A stretch of 64,000 bases of DNA, taken from positions 1-64,000 of the forward strand of contig NZ_BAAAYN010000064.1 in the NCBI RefSeq assembly GCF_039536245.1, read 5' to 3'. The notes under the pieces were generated by a model. It saw only the letters and a program-made list of their open reading frames with translations, ran no database searches and had not been told where the DNA came from. This stretch comes from Cryptosporangium minutisporangium. GTDB taxonomy: Bacteria; Actinomycetota; Actinomycetes; Mycobacteriales; Cryptosporangiaceae. The stretch's first letter is position 1; each line of letters opens with the position of its first letter. Positions 1 through 7,527 of the stretch are shown piece by piece. The position numbers and the translations under genes were made by a program.

Positions 1-1036
1 CAGGATCAAGGGGCAAGACCCGGGTGACCAGTACGACGAAGCCGGGTCCGCAGAACGATCCCGCGATCCCGCGCGGAGGAGGTCGCACGCCTGCACCCTG
101 GGGCGTCTTCGGATCGAGCCAAGCGTGCGGTCGAGGCTGTCGGGCGGCGTATGGAGACAGCCGCGCGAGGTAGTCGCCAGGCGTCTCGGCTAGTCCCGGA
201 CGCAGGGCGTCCTCCGTTGGTACCAGACGATCGGGCACAGGTTCCAAGCCCGCCTGGCCGGTCATCGCGGGTGGCGGCGCTGATCGGAGGAGCCATCGGT
301 CGCGGAGGTCCAGCGCTGAACCGACGAGCGCGGGCAACAGCCCTATCGCGGCGAACAGGCTGACGCCGCCGATGGTCCAGGTGACGTCGACGGCCTCGCC
401 CCGTAGCGGTGGTGTGAGTACCCAGACCGTGCGGGTGTCGCCGGGCTTCTCGTCGTCGCAGTCGATTTCGGCGCCGTGACCGCTGCCGTCGGGGTCCTTC
501 CACACGACGTCGCACGTGCCTTCGTCGTTGGCGGTGACGGTCGCCTGCGCGGTGTGACCGCCGACGATCAGCACTGTCCACCCCCCGACCCAGAGGGCGA
601 CCAGCGCATACGCCACGAACGGCCAGCGTCGCCCGACCATTCGCTCGGGTGCGTCGTCGGGGCCCCGGCCAGCGGTGAGCACTTGGGTCAGCAGGGCAGC
701 GTCCTGCTCGTGCAAGACCAGTTGCGGGCTGCGTCCATCGGGCAGCGCGAGCCGCAGTGCGACGTCATCCGAGTCTGCCGAGGCAGCTGCCATCACGCGG
801 CCGCCGGTTAGCTCCACCCAGCTTTGGGGCCGCCACCGGGCCCAACCCGCGCGCCCAGCGGAGACGAACAACCGGCCGCGGCGCGCTGTGCCGTGTCCGA
901 ACCCGAGGCGTGCCGTGCAGCGCGCAGTGCGGCCAGCATGAACGCCCGAGCGTCGGCGCGCGGCGCCCACCGCGCGCATGACGAAGAACAGCGCGCCGGC
1001 AAGCACTACGACGCCGAGCGTGATCAGCGATTCCAC
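1..1036 (-). CDS. Unrecognised membrane protein, C-terminus beyond window edge
   Basis: An open frame of 345 codons runs leftward off the window with no stop. I do not recognise the family. An N-terminal hydrophobic helix (residues about 3-17, ITLGVVVLAGALFFVM) is followed by a basic stretch, a soluble segment, a second hydrophobic helix (PFVAYALVALWVGGWTVLIV), an extracytoplasmic-looking domain with two Cys (GTCDVVW, IDCDDE) and a third helix (GGVSLFAAIGLLPALVG). The Cys pair might form a disulfide. The start is GTG at 1036: no Shine-Dalgarno is present, but CATACT lies six bases upstream, a good -10 for a leaderless message. Composition is consistent with real coding. Confidence 0.6.
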   Translation of the reverse strand, partial: MESLITLGVVVLAGALFFVMRAVGAARRRSGVHAGRTARCTARLGFGHGTARRGRLFVSAGRAGWARWRPQSWVELTGGRVMAAASADSDDVALRLALPDGRSPQLVLHEQDAALLTQVLTAGRGPDDAPERMVGRRWPFVAYALVALWVGGWTVLIVGGHTAQATVTANDEGTCDVVWKDPDGSGHGAEIDCDDEKPGDTRTVWVLTPPLRGEAVDVTWTIGGVSLFAAIGLLPALVGSALDLRDRWLLRSAPPPAMTGQAGLEPVPDRLVPTEDALRPGLAETPGDYLARLSPYAARQPRPHAWLDPKTPQGAGVRPPPRGIAGSFCGPGFVVLVTRVLPLDP

Positions 1037-1042
1037 CCGGAA

Positions 1043-1048
1043 AGTATG
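1043..1048 (-). promoter_or_regulatory. Candidate -10 hexamer (CATACT), leaderless start
   Basis: CATACT on the minus strand sits six bases before the GTG at 1036, where transcription would begin at the start codon itself. It matches the YAnnnT pattern seen upstream of many SD-less genes in this window. No clear -35 is seen. Confidence 0.35.
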
Positions 1049-1092
1049 CGTGACCTGCGAATTTGCGACCCGGCAGGGCCCGAGAGGCCAGC

Positions 1093-1395
1093 TCAATGCG
1101 GCGCGGGGCGCTCGCAGTCGGTCTGGTCTTCCTCGTCGTCGATCCAGTCGGCGAGAAGCTCACGCCGAAGCAACGCGGCCTGCACGGGGAGGGCGCCGAG
1201 TAGTTCTTCTCGGTTCGGGGCCTTGCTGGTCCGATAACACCACGACGTATCACCGTCGGCGTCCCGCGTCTCGATCAGGACGAATACCTCCTCGGCTACC
1301 TCGCCCTCGAGCAAGGGGTGGATCTGGATGTCAGGTAGGACGCGATGGATCGGGTATCGCTCCTCGGGGTCGAGCGGGGCTTCACTGTCGGTCAT
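1093..1395 (-). CDS. Small acidic hypothetical protein, duplicated with upstream neighbour
   Basis: This encodes a protein of 100 residues with no family I recognise. It opens MTDSEAPLDPEERYPIHRVLP, 20 of its first 21 residues being identical to the adjacent gene at 1392-1631, and then diverges into a soluble region with the motif FVLIETRDADGDTSWCYRTS and an acidic tail (DDEEDQTD). The ATG at 1395 is preceded by CGGGAG at suitable spacing and overlaps the stop of the upstream gene by ATGA, so translation is probably coupled. An in-frame upstream ATG at 1440 would add 15 residues, but the homologous start of the neighbour argues for 1395. Confidence 0.6.
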   Translation of the reverse strand: MTDSEAPLDPEERYPIHRVLPDIQIHPLLEGEVAEEVFVLIETRDADGDTSWCYRTSKAPNREELLGALPVQAALLRRELLADWIDDEEDQTDCERPAPH

Positions 1396-1631
1396 CGGAT
1401 GCTCCCGGTGTGGGTGCCGCTCGTCCGGGTTGGAGTCCACTGCCCGCGGCGGTCCATGGGGACGATGTCGGGGGACTCGTCGAGCCGTGAGTAAGCGACG
1501 ACGGGGTACTCCGGCTCGGTGGACACGAGTACGTCCAGTCCCGAGAACGTGTGGTGCCGGAAGAGTTCAGGGAGGACGCGGTGGATCGGGTATCGCTGCT
1601 CGGGGTCCAGCGGAGCTTCACTATCGGTCAT
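1333..1631 (-). repeat. 63-bp near-identical direct repeat at two gene starts
   Basis: The first 63 bases of the two adjacent genes (1569-1631 and 1333-1395) are near-identical at DNA level, including mostly identical third positions. This implies a recent duplication or gene conversion rather than ancient paralogy. Confidence 0.6.
1392..1631 (-). CDS. Small hypothetical protein, first of a duplicated pair
   Basis: This is a 79-residue soluble protein of unknown family. The ATG at 1631 has an AGGGAG Shine-Dalgarno. Its first 21 residues are nearly identical to the next gene (one Q/E change), after which the two diverge completely (here HTFSGLDVLVSTEPEYPVVAY). The TGA overlaps the ATG of the downstream copy, so the two form a bicistron. 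The shared N-terminus with divergent bodies suggests tandem duplication followed by recombination, or a shared docking peptide with two different cargo domains. Confidence 0.55.
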   Translation of the reverse strand: MTDSEAPLDPEQRYPIHRVLPELFRHHTFSGLDVLVSTEPEYPVVAYSRLDESPDIVPMDRRGQWTPTRTSGTHTGSIR

Positions 1632-1719
1632 CGAGTACTCCCTGGTAGGCGCCGCGGATCACCGGTGGGATCCCGAGGACTCGGTGCGCGGTTGCTTGGA
1701 GGCTTGCGCTACCCGCCGT

Positions 1720-2068
1720 TTAGCTGACTACGGCGATGCCGACGGTGGTGCTGTGGTACGCCAGCACGCCCGCTAGTACTGCGAGGGGCAGCGAGAACGC
1801 CCCGATACCAGCCCGGCGAGAGGCCCGGGAACCTGGACGCGATTCCGTTCGCAGTCGCGTAGCGCCACCGGCCCGAGGATGACGCCGCCGAGTCCGAGGG
1901 CTGCGACGAGGACCGCTGCTACTCCCAGGGGAGGAAGGAGATTCCGAGGTACCAGCCGCCGCTGACGAGAAGTCCGAGCAACAGGCCGCCGCAGCCGGAC
2001 AGGAGCGCCGTCCGTGCCATCGCGATTGGTCCGCCCGGTGCGGGCTGGATCGAAGGCTCCCCGGTCAT
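1720..2068 (-). pseudogene. Frameshifted small membrane protein gene
   Basis: From the ATG at 2068 (MTGEPSIQPAPGGPIAM) the minus strand encodes a hydrophobic helix (LLSGCGGLLLGLLVSGGWYL) and then hits a TAG after PWE. A second hydrophobic segment (VAAVLVAALGLGGVILGPV) continues in another frame, and a third (FSLPLAVLAGVLAYHSTTV) in yet another, ending at the TAA at 1720-1722. Together they would make a three- to four-helix membrane protein of about 115 residues. Either two indels have inactivated the gene or the assembly has errors here. The family is unknown. Confidence 0.5.
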
Positions 2069-2448
2069 GCGTAGTCCCCTCCCTTCGGCGGTCGTGCGCT
2101 CCTTATCGGCTAGCGCGCGAACGATTCAAGCCGTCAACTTCGCGTACGGGATTCGCGAGATGCCGTCCAATCCGACGCGGACGACCCCTCCGCTCCGGGC
2201 GCCACGTGGAAGCGCCGCTCTTGCCAACGCGGGTTGCGCGGCACCGTGGGCGACATCGCTGGGAGAGCTGTCAGCCGTGGTGGGTCGACCCGTTGGAGAA
2301 GCCGCTGGTCGCGGGCGGACAGGGTGTGCTCGATGTCGGTGACGGGCACCTGGAGGGAGGAACGCGGCGGGGTTTTGGGGCGGACCGAGCGGAATGGCAG
2401 GACCGTGATTCGGCTCAGCGCCGCCGCCCGGTTGCCGATTCGAATGAA
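2069..2448. other. Stretch without a confident gene
   Basis: No reading frame here can be assigned with confidence. A minus-strand frame ending with TGA at 2134 has high third-position GC and protein-like composition (VPVTDIEHTLSARDQRLLQR) but no convincing start. The plus-strand frame joined to the downstream gene is open but reads as arginine-rich low-quality sequence before about 2430. The segment may hold the promoter of the gene starting near 2449 and the remnant of a divergent gene. Confidence 0.4.
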
Positions 2449-3795
2449 GTGACTCGGATCGACGCACCCGTCGGCGAGCAGGCTGCCGACGTGGAGCCTT
2501 CCGACGTCGTGGCGACATTGCTCCGGAACGGCCGCTGGAACGACGCGGCGACGTACTACCCCAACGTCGAGGACCCCTCCGCGGTCGACCACGCGTCACT
2601 CCTGCTGTCCGCTGGCCGTCCGGCCGAAGCGCACGCGCTGTTGACGGATCATGCCGCCGATGACGAAGACGAAGCCTGGACCGGTTTCGTCGACCAAGTC
2701 GACGCAGTGATCGGCGGCGATGCCACCCGGTTCCCCGATTTGGTCACGGCCGCCCAGAACCTGTGGCCGAGTCCGCTGCTGCTCCTGCTGATGTTGCGAG
2801 CCGCTGACGCCGCCGGACAACCTGACACCGGAACGCACTATGCCAAGCTGCTCCAAGAACAGCTCCCCGGCGACGTGGACGCCGCACGCGTGGTTGCCGT
2901 CGGCCTAGTCGGCGACGGCAACTACGCCGCCGCCGTCCACGTCATCGATCGCGCCGAACTGATCCGGTGTATCGACGAACCCGATCCGCTCGCCGCCACC
3001 CTTGACGAGCTCATCGCCGCTGGCGACAGGGCGAGTGTCCGTGCATTGGTCACGATCGGCCGGTTCATGCACCGCGAGCTCGATCCCACCCAACCGGTCA
3101 CCGACGCAGACCGCGCCGCTCGGCAGCGGTGGCGCATCGCCTACCGCAACAACGCGCCGCATCGCTGGCGCCGGTACGCGCCGCACCTGGTCCTGTTCGC
3201 CGTCGGAGCCGCGATCGCGATCACGATCGGCAACGGTCTGCCCGTCGTGCTCGTCAGCGTCGCGCTCGGGGCATGGGTCCGGATCCGCCCGCTACCAGGC
3301 ATGGACCTGCGGACCTCCCAAATCGTCCGTGCGACGGCCGACCCACTGCAGGCCCTCAAGAGCCGCACCTACCGCCCGATCGACGTGTTCACCTTCATCC
3401 TCACGCTGATGGCCGGGATCGCTCTGGTGGCCCAGCTACCGCGACTACCGCATTGGGTTGAGCCGCTTGAGACCATCACGGTGGTGGCGATCGCCTTCGC
3501 GGCGGCTCGTGGCCGGCGTCGATGGGTGCGCTACGAACGACAACGTCTGGCTCTGCCGCCACCCGACCCCCACACCTGCCGCTGCCTCGACACGACCGCG
3601 CTGCGTGGCGAGGGCACCCGCGGCTACGTCTTCAACCACCTGTTTCCGGTCGGCACGGTGCCTGCCGCGCCCCGCTGGCAGGTCCTGCAGTGCCTCCAGA
3701 CCCACGCCCGGTATCTCGACTTGCCCCATGCCGAGCTCACCCTCCGGCTGCCGGCAACGCCCCCACGACACCGAGTGCCGACGCACGGCCCCTGA
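2449..3795 (+). CDS. Unrecognised membrane protein with TPR-like N-terminal half
   Basis: The protein is about 448 residues and I do not recognise the family. The N-terminal half is alpha-helical with helix-turn-helix pairs resembling tetratricopeptides (LLSAGRPAEAHALL, LVGDGNYAAAVHVIDRAE). Two hydrophobic pairs follow (HLVLFAVGAAIAITIGNGL, VVLVSVALGAWV, then FTFILTLMAGIALVAQLP, TITVVAIAFAAA). The C-terminal cytosolic tail has a Cys pair (HTCRCLD) and LQTHARYLDL. The frame is open much further upstream, but the sequence before 2449 lacks coding character. GTG 2449 is the best available start, without a good ribosome-binding site. A role in membrane-anchored scaffolding is possible but not shown. 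Confidence 0.5.
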   Translation: MTRIDAPVGEQAADVEPSDVVATLLRNGRWNDAATYYPNVEDPSAVDHASLLLSAGRPAEAHALLTDHAADDEDEAWTGFVDQVDAVIGGDATRFPDLVTAAQNLWPSPLLLLLMLRAADAAGQPDTGTHYAKLLQEQLPGDVDAARVVAVGLVGDGNYAAAVHVIDRAELIRCIDEPDPLAATLDELIAAGDRASVRALVTIGRFMHRELDPTQPVTDADRAARQRWRIAYRNNAPHRWRRYAPHLVLFAVGAAIAITIGNGLPVVLVSVALGAWVRIRPLPGMDLRTSQIVRATADPLQALKSRTYRPIDVFTFILTLMAGIALVAQLPRLPHWVEPLETITVVAIAFAAARGRRRWVRYERQRLALPPPDPHTCRCLDTTALRGEGTRGYVFNHLFPVGTVPAAPRWQVLQCLQTHARYLDLPHAELTLRLPATPPRHRVPTHGP

Positions 3796-4103
3796 TGATC
3801 GGTCTACGGCTGCACGGCATCCGCCCCGGACTCTCGCCCGCAGCACGGCGCACTCGCCACGTGCGGGTGGGCTGCCCAGCTGGGGTCGCGCTATGCGCTG
3901 GACCGGCAGCGGACCCGGGCCGAATCCGAAAGTTGCCGGGCGGACGTGCGGCGCATCCGCGCCTCGCGGATCGGCCCCAACGGCGCCGAAACCGCCTCGG
4001 ATGTTGTCCGCCGTGCGTCCGGCCGCACTTATAGACCGTGGAACACAGCTAGACACAACGGGACACCCAGGGTGCCCCACATCCGCCGAAGCCGACGGAC
4101 ACG
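3796..4103 (+). other. Probable gene remnant without assignable function
   Basis: No intact gene is seen. One plus frame reads WAAQLGSRYALDRQRTRAES and then RADVRRIRASRIGPN, which is helical and charged like the end of a replication or recombination protein, but it has no start and runs on into the terminator and tRNA. It may be debris from an element integrated beside the tRNA. Confidence 0.25.
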
Positions 4104-4146
4104 AAACGGCCCCTGGTCAGCGTTTCCGCTGGCCAGGGGCCGTTTT
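4104..4146. terminator. Strong hairpin terminator downstream of tRNA-Tyr
   Basis: An 18-bp stem with one mismatch and a four-base TTTC loop ends in TTTT on the plus strand and TTTC on the minus strand. It lies just past the 3' end of the tRNA and could terminate in both directions. Confidence 0.8.
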
Positions 4147-4155
4147 GCCTGCGTG

Positions 4156-4237
4156 TGGCGGGTGAAGGATTCGAACCTTCGTAGGCTAAGCCGACGGATT
4201 TACAGTCCGCTCCCTTTGGCCACTCGGGCAACCCGCC
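4156..4237 (-). tRNA. tRNA-Tyr (anticodon GUA)
   Basis: The minus strand folds as a class II tRNA of 82 nt. It has a seven-base acceptor stem (GGCGGGT with ACCCGCC), an anticodon loop reading CTGTAAA with anticodon GTA, a long variable arm typical of bacterial tRNA-Tyr, a T loop GGTTCGAATCC, and discriminator A. CCA is not encoded. The 3' side faces the accessory-looking segment at 1-4.1 kb, which is the side on which integrative elements insert at tRNA genes. Confidence 0.95.
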
Positions 4238-4337
4238 TAGGGTCTTGCACGTGCTGCACTGCCAAGAGGCAGGATAGCCAATGACCTAGCCCGGGCACCA
4301 ATCAGGTACCCGACACGACCGGGAGGAGCAGTACACC

Positions 4338-4829
4338 GTGGCGGACTCGTCGTTCGACGTCGTCAGCAAGGTCGACCGGCAGGAGGTCGACAACGCTCTC
4401 AACCAAGCCGCCAAGGAACTCAGCCAGCGATTCGACTTCCGCGGCACCAACGCGACGATCAGCTGGGCGGGTGAGGAAGCGGTCACGCTGCAGGCCGACA
4501 CCGAGGAACGCCTGCTCGCGGCGCTCGAGGTGTTCAAGGACAAGCTCGTCAAGCGCGGCATCAGCCTCAAGGCGTTCGACGTCGGCGAGCCGCAGCAGTC
4601 CGGCAAGTCGTACAAGGTGAGCGGGACGATCGTCCAGGGCATCGAGAGCGAGAAGGCGAAGAAGATCGCGAAGGCGATCCGGGACGAGGGCCTGAAGGGC
4701 GTCCAGGCGCAGATCCAGGGCGACCAGTTGCGCGTCAGCGGCAAGAAGCGGGACGACCTGCAGGCGGTCATCGCCCTGCTCAAGGGCCAGGACTTCGGCA
4801 TCGCGCTGCAGTTCACGAACTACCGCTGA
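4338..4829 (+). CDS. yajQ: YajQ-family nucleotide-binding protein (DUF520)
   Basis: The protein has 163 residues, the family's normal length. It shows the YajQ signature: [20 protein letters not shown] at the start, QRFDFRG, two RRM-like halves and the ending [14 protein letters not shown]. YajQ proteins bind RNA or nucleotides, and some proteobacterial members are cyclic-di-GMP effectors; the actinobacterial ligand is not established. The start is GTG at 4338 after a GGGAGGAGC ribosome-binding site. It is transcribed alone, convergent with the PPOX gene. Two diguanylate-cyclase-like proteins occur later in the window, but no linkage is shown. Confidence 0.92.
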   Translation: MADSSFDVVSKVDRQEVDNALNQAAKELSQRFDFRGTNATISWAGEEAVTLQADTEERLLAALEVFKDKLVKRGISLKAFDVGEPQQSGKSYKVSGTIVQGIESEKAKKIAKAIRDEGLKGVQAQIQGDQLRVSGKKRDDLQAVIALLKGQDFGIALQFTNYR

Positions 4830-4845
4830 GCTGCGCAGACCTCCC

Positions 4846-4881
4846 GGAACGATGTCCGATCACGTGATCCGACATCGTTCC
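4846..4881. terminator. 36-bp near-perfect palindrome between convergent genes
   Basis: Two 18-base arms pair with a single mismatch around a central CACGTG. It lies between the ends of yajQ and the convergent PPOX gene. There is no U-tract, so it would act as a U-less bidirectional terminator; a protein-binding palindrome is the alternative. Confidence 0.5.
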
Positions 4882-4935
4882 GCAGGAGCGCGGAGGGCGC
4901 CGCGCCCACGCGGGCGACGGTGGGGTGCACCTGAT

Positions 4936-5376
4936 TCAGTTCGAGTACACCCGGTCCGGCGAGATCAGGACCGCGGTGCGGCGCTCCTCCCGCATCACCC
5001 GGTCGTACTCGTCGAAGTCCTCGTGCACCCCGCCGGCGGCGGTGAAGATCTCCCGGAGCAGCAGCCGTAGGCGCTCGTCGTCGACGCCGCCGACCGGGTC
5101 GTCCGGGCCGATCAGCCGGGTACGCCCTTCGACCGCGACCCACTCCCAGCCGACCCGTAGGACGAGGGTCGTGTGCGGCCGAGCCCGGAGGTTCGCCAGC
5201 TTGCGGGTGCCGCCGCGGGCGACGTACCCGACGACGGGCTCGCCGGTCACCGGGTCGCTCAGCACTCCGGCGTTCACCACCGAGGACTGGACGGTTCCGT
5301 TCTCGCGGGTGGTGGAGACGACGCTGAGTCCGTGGTCCCCGGCGACGAGCCGGGCGACGTCCGTGAGGTCGGCCAT
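4936..5376 (-). CDS. PPOX-class F420-dependent oxidoreductase
   Basis: This is a 146-residue split-barrel flavin/deazaflavin-binding protein. The sequence resembles pyridoxamine-5'-phosphate-oxidase-fold F420 enzymes of actinobacteria: an N-terminal helix, SVVSTTRENGTVQSSVVNAG, VVGYVARGGTRKLANLRARP (cofactor phosphate-binding region), TTLVLRVGWEWVAVEGRT and a C-terminal REERRTAVLISPDRVY. Such enzymes reduce unsaturated or conjugated substrates using reduced F420; the substrate cannot be told. The start is ATG 5376 with TACAGT six bases upstream and no SD, suggesting a leaderless mRNA. It is divergent from the sensor kinase gene at 5462. Confidence 0.85.
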   Translation of the reverse strand: MADLTDVARLVAGDHGLSVVSTTRENGTVQSSVVNAGVLSDPVTGEPVVGYVARGGTRKLANLRARPHTTLVLRVGWEWVAVEGRTRLIGPDDPVGGVDDERLRLLLREIFTAAGGVHEDFDEYDRVMREERRTAVLISPDRVYSN

Positions 5377-5382
5377 GCCAGG

Positions 5383-5454
5383 ACTGTATGCCTTCCGGCG
5401 TACTCCGGATCGGCCTCGCGGCAGACGAGGGCGTCAACCGTCGCGTCCTACGCT
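5383..5454. promoter_or_regulatory. Divergent promoter region, two leaderless -10 candidates
   Basis: TACAGT (minus strand, 5383-5388) lies six bases before ATG 5376, and TACGCT (plus strand, 5449-5454) lies seven bases before ATG 5462. Neither gene has an SD, so both transcripts may start at the initiation codon. The short spacer forces the two promoters to share upstream sequence. Confidence 0.4.
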
Positions 5455-5461
5455 GACCACG

Positions 5462-6610
5462 ATGGTGAGCGAACGGGTCGAGTCGTGGCTGCGCCGACGT
5501 CCGGTGGTGGCCGACGCGGGGCTCGCGGTGCTGCTCTGGTCGCTGGACCTGCTGCTACAGCCCGACCGGCGGCTCCCCGTGATCTTCTCCGGCTTGCTGG
5601 CCTGTGGCGTGCTGCTCCGCCGTGCCCGGCCGGTGTGGTGCGCGGCCCTGGTCACCGCGGTCGCGTTCGCGCAGTGGCTGGTCCTCCCGGAGCGGGGCTT
5701 GCTCATCGCCGACCTGGCGGTCCCGCTCGCGGTGCACGCGACGGCCGCCTACGGTCCGCGCTGGGCCGCGCGCACGATGCTCGCCGCCGGTCTGGCCGGA
5801 GCCGCGCTCGGTTCGCTCACCTGGCCGCCGGTCGCCGAAGCGTCGGCCGGCAGCCACGCGTTGTTCGCGGCGGCGATGGCCGGGTTCGTGCTGGCCGGAT
5901 GGGCGCTGGGGTCCCTGCGCCGGGTTCGCGAGGAGCGGGTGGCCGCGCTCACCGAGCGGGCCCGGTTGCTCGAGGTGGAGCGCGACCAGAAAGCGCTGCT
6001 CGCGGTGTCGGCGGAGCGCACCCGGATCGCCCGCGAGATGCACGACGTCGTCGCGCACTCGCTGGCGGTCGTGATCTCGCAGGCCGACGGCGGACGATAC
6101 GCGGGCTCACCGGACGCGGCCCAGGCCGCCCTGGCCACGATCGGCGAGACCGGTCGACGGGCGATGGGGGAGACGCGCCGGCTGCTCGGCCTGCTGCGGG
6201 ACGGCCCGGATCCACTCTCCCCGCAGCCGGGGCTCTTCGACGTTCCCGCGCTGGTCGACCAGGCCCGCGCGGGTGGGCTCGACGTCGCGCTCCGGCTCGA
6301 CCCGCCTCCGACTGCGGTGAGCACCGGCCTCGGCCTGGTCGTCTACCGGATCGTCCAGGAGAGCCTGACCAACGTCATCAAGCACGCCGGGCCTGCGGCC
6401 CGCGCCTCGGTCGAAGTCTGCTGGAACGGCTCCGAACTGCACCTACGTATTGCGGACGACGGACGCGGACCCGTCGGCGCTACGGGCACGAGCGGGCACG
6501 GTGTGGTGGGGATGCGGGAACGCGCGGCGACGTACGGTGGCACGGTGCGGACGGGGCCGAGACCGGGCGGTGGGCACGAGGTGTATGCGTGCATTCCGGT
6601 TCCGGCGTGA
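5462..6610 (+). CDS. NarL-type sensor histidine kinase (HisKA_3)
   Basis: The protein has 382 residues. About five hydrophobic helices (residues 18-150) form a membrane sensor module, followed by a coiled linker, a HisKA_3 dimerisation domain with RIAREMHDVVAHSLAVV (phospho-His at about residue 194) and a HATPase domain with ESLTNVIKHA, IADDGRG and GHGVVGMRERA. It phosphorylates the response regulator whose GTG start overlaps its stop (GTGA), so the pair is cotranslated. The sensed signal is unknown. The family is the DesK/LiaS-like group often linked to envelope stress or transport. The start ATG 5462 fits a leaderless message. Confidence 0.92.
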   Translation: MVSERVESWLRRRPVVADAGLAVLLWSLDLLLQPDRRLPVIFSGLLACGVLLRRARPVWCAALVTAVAFAQWLVLPERGLLIADLAVPLAVHATAAYGPRWAARTMLAAGLAGAALGSLTWPPVAEASAGSHALFAAAMAGFVLAGWALGSLRRVREERVAALTERARLLEVERDQKALLAVSAERTRIAREMHDVVAHSLAVVISQADGGRYAGSPDAAQAALATIGETGRRAMGETRRLLGLLRDGPDPLSPQPGLFDVPALVDQARAGGLDVALRLDPPPTAVSTGLGLVVYRIVQESLTNVIKHAGPAARASVEVCWNGSELHLRIADDGRGPVGATGTSGHGVVGMRERAATYGGTVRTGPRPGGGHEVYACIPVPA

Positions 6611-7257
6611 TCACCGTCCTCCTCGTCGACGACCAGCTGCTGGTACGCGCCGGGTTCCGCCTGGTCGTCGACTCCCAGCCGGACCTGACCGTGGTCGGCG
6701 AGGTGGGCGACGGACGAGCGGCGGTCGCGGAGGCGGCCCGGCTGCGGCCGGACGTCGTCGTGATGGACGTCCGGATGCCGGTGATGGACGGGATCGAGGC
6801 GACGCGGCGGATCACCGCCCAACCGGATCCGCCGAAGGTGGTCGTGCTGACCACGTTCGACGTCGACGAGCACGCGCTGGCCGCGATCCGGGCCGGCGCC
6901 AGCGGGTTCCTGCTCAAGGACGGGGCGCCGGAGGACATGCTGGCGGCGCTGCGGACCGTCCACGCCGGTGACGCGGTGATCGCGCCCTCCACGACCCGGC
7001 GGCTGCTCGACACGCTGGCGCCGGCCTCGGATCCGGCCGCGGTGCGAGCCGTCGCGTCGCTCACCGACCGGGAGCGGGACGTGCTGGTCGCGATGGCGCG
7101 CGGCCGCTCCAACGCGGAGATCGGCGAGCAGCTCATCGTCTCCACCGGCACGGTGAAGACGCACGTGGGGCGCATCCTCGCGAAGCTCGGTGCTCGCGAT
7201 CGAGTGCAGGCGGTCGTGGCCGCCTACGAGGCGGGCCTGGTTCGTCCCGGTCGCTGA
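6607..7257 (+). CDS. NarL/LuxR-type response regulator
   Basis: The protein has 216 residues. An N-terminal receiver carries the acidic pair in VLLVDDQ, the phospho-acceptor Asp in VVVMDVRMPVMDG, the Thr in VVVLTTFD and Lys in FLLKDGAPED. The C-terminal LuxR HTH is intact (LTDRERDVLVAMARGRSNAE, TGTVKTHVGRILAKLGARDR). The GTG start overlaps the kinase stop by four bases. Targets may be its own region or the downstream gene: TCTGCCG motifs in direct and inverted arrangement lie immediately after its stop. Confidence 0.93.
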   Translation: MITVLLVDDQLLVRAGFRLVVDSQPDLTVVGEVGDGRAAVAEAARLRPDVVVMDVRMPVMDGIEATRRITAQPDPPKVVVLTTFDVDEHALAAIRAGASGFLLKDGAPEDMLAALRTVHAGDAVIAPSTTRRLLDTLAPASDPAAVRAVASLTDRERDVLVAMARGRSNAEIGEQLIVSTGTVKTHVGRILAKLGARDRVQAVVAAYEAGLVRPGR

Positions 7258-7268
7258 GCGCGTCCGGC

Positions 7269-7330
7269 TCTGCCGCAGAGACAGATCGGTTCCGCCGCAG
7301 AGTCAGACCGCCTCTGCCGTGCGGCAGACC
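7269..7330. promoter_or_regulatory. Repeated TCTGCCG/CCGCAGA motifs downstream of response regulator
   Basis: CCGCAGAGACAGA (7273-7285) and CCGCAGAGTCAGA (7295-7307) are near-identical direct repeats spaced 22 bp apart, two helical turns. They are followed by an inverted pair TCTGCCG/CGGCAGA at 7313-7328. Helical phasing and position between the response regulator and the secreted hydrolase make this a plausible binding site for the regulator. This is inference only. Confidence 0.35.
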
Positions 7331-7527
7331 CGGATCCGGACCGTCGGCAGACGCGGCGGACCTGCCCAGGAACCTAGCGTCGAGAAGGCCCCGACCACTC
7401 CGGTCCGGGCGTCTTCGGCCCGGGTCGGCCGGGTGCCGGCGCGTTCCGCCCGGTCTCCGGACGGCCGACCGCGCCGCCCCCGCCCGGCCGCCGCACGTCG
7501 CGGTCCGGGTCGACGCGAAGGAGAACG

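Noticed and set aside
2014-2448. Upstream extension of the membrane protein gene at 2449
   Set aside because: The frame is open, but the sequence is arginine-rich and unlike the coding part; openness is expected in GC-rich DNA.
2134-2592. Minus-strand coding frame opposite the start of the membrane protein gene
   Set aside because: Parts look protein-like and GC-biased at third positions, but there is no convincing start or ribosome-binding site and no recognisable family. I recorded it only as uncertain.
4846-4881. Operator for a regulator
   Set aside because: The palindrome lies between two convergent gene ends, where an operator is unlikely; termination is the simpler reading.
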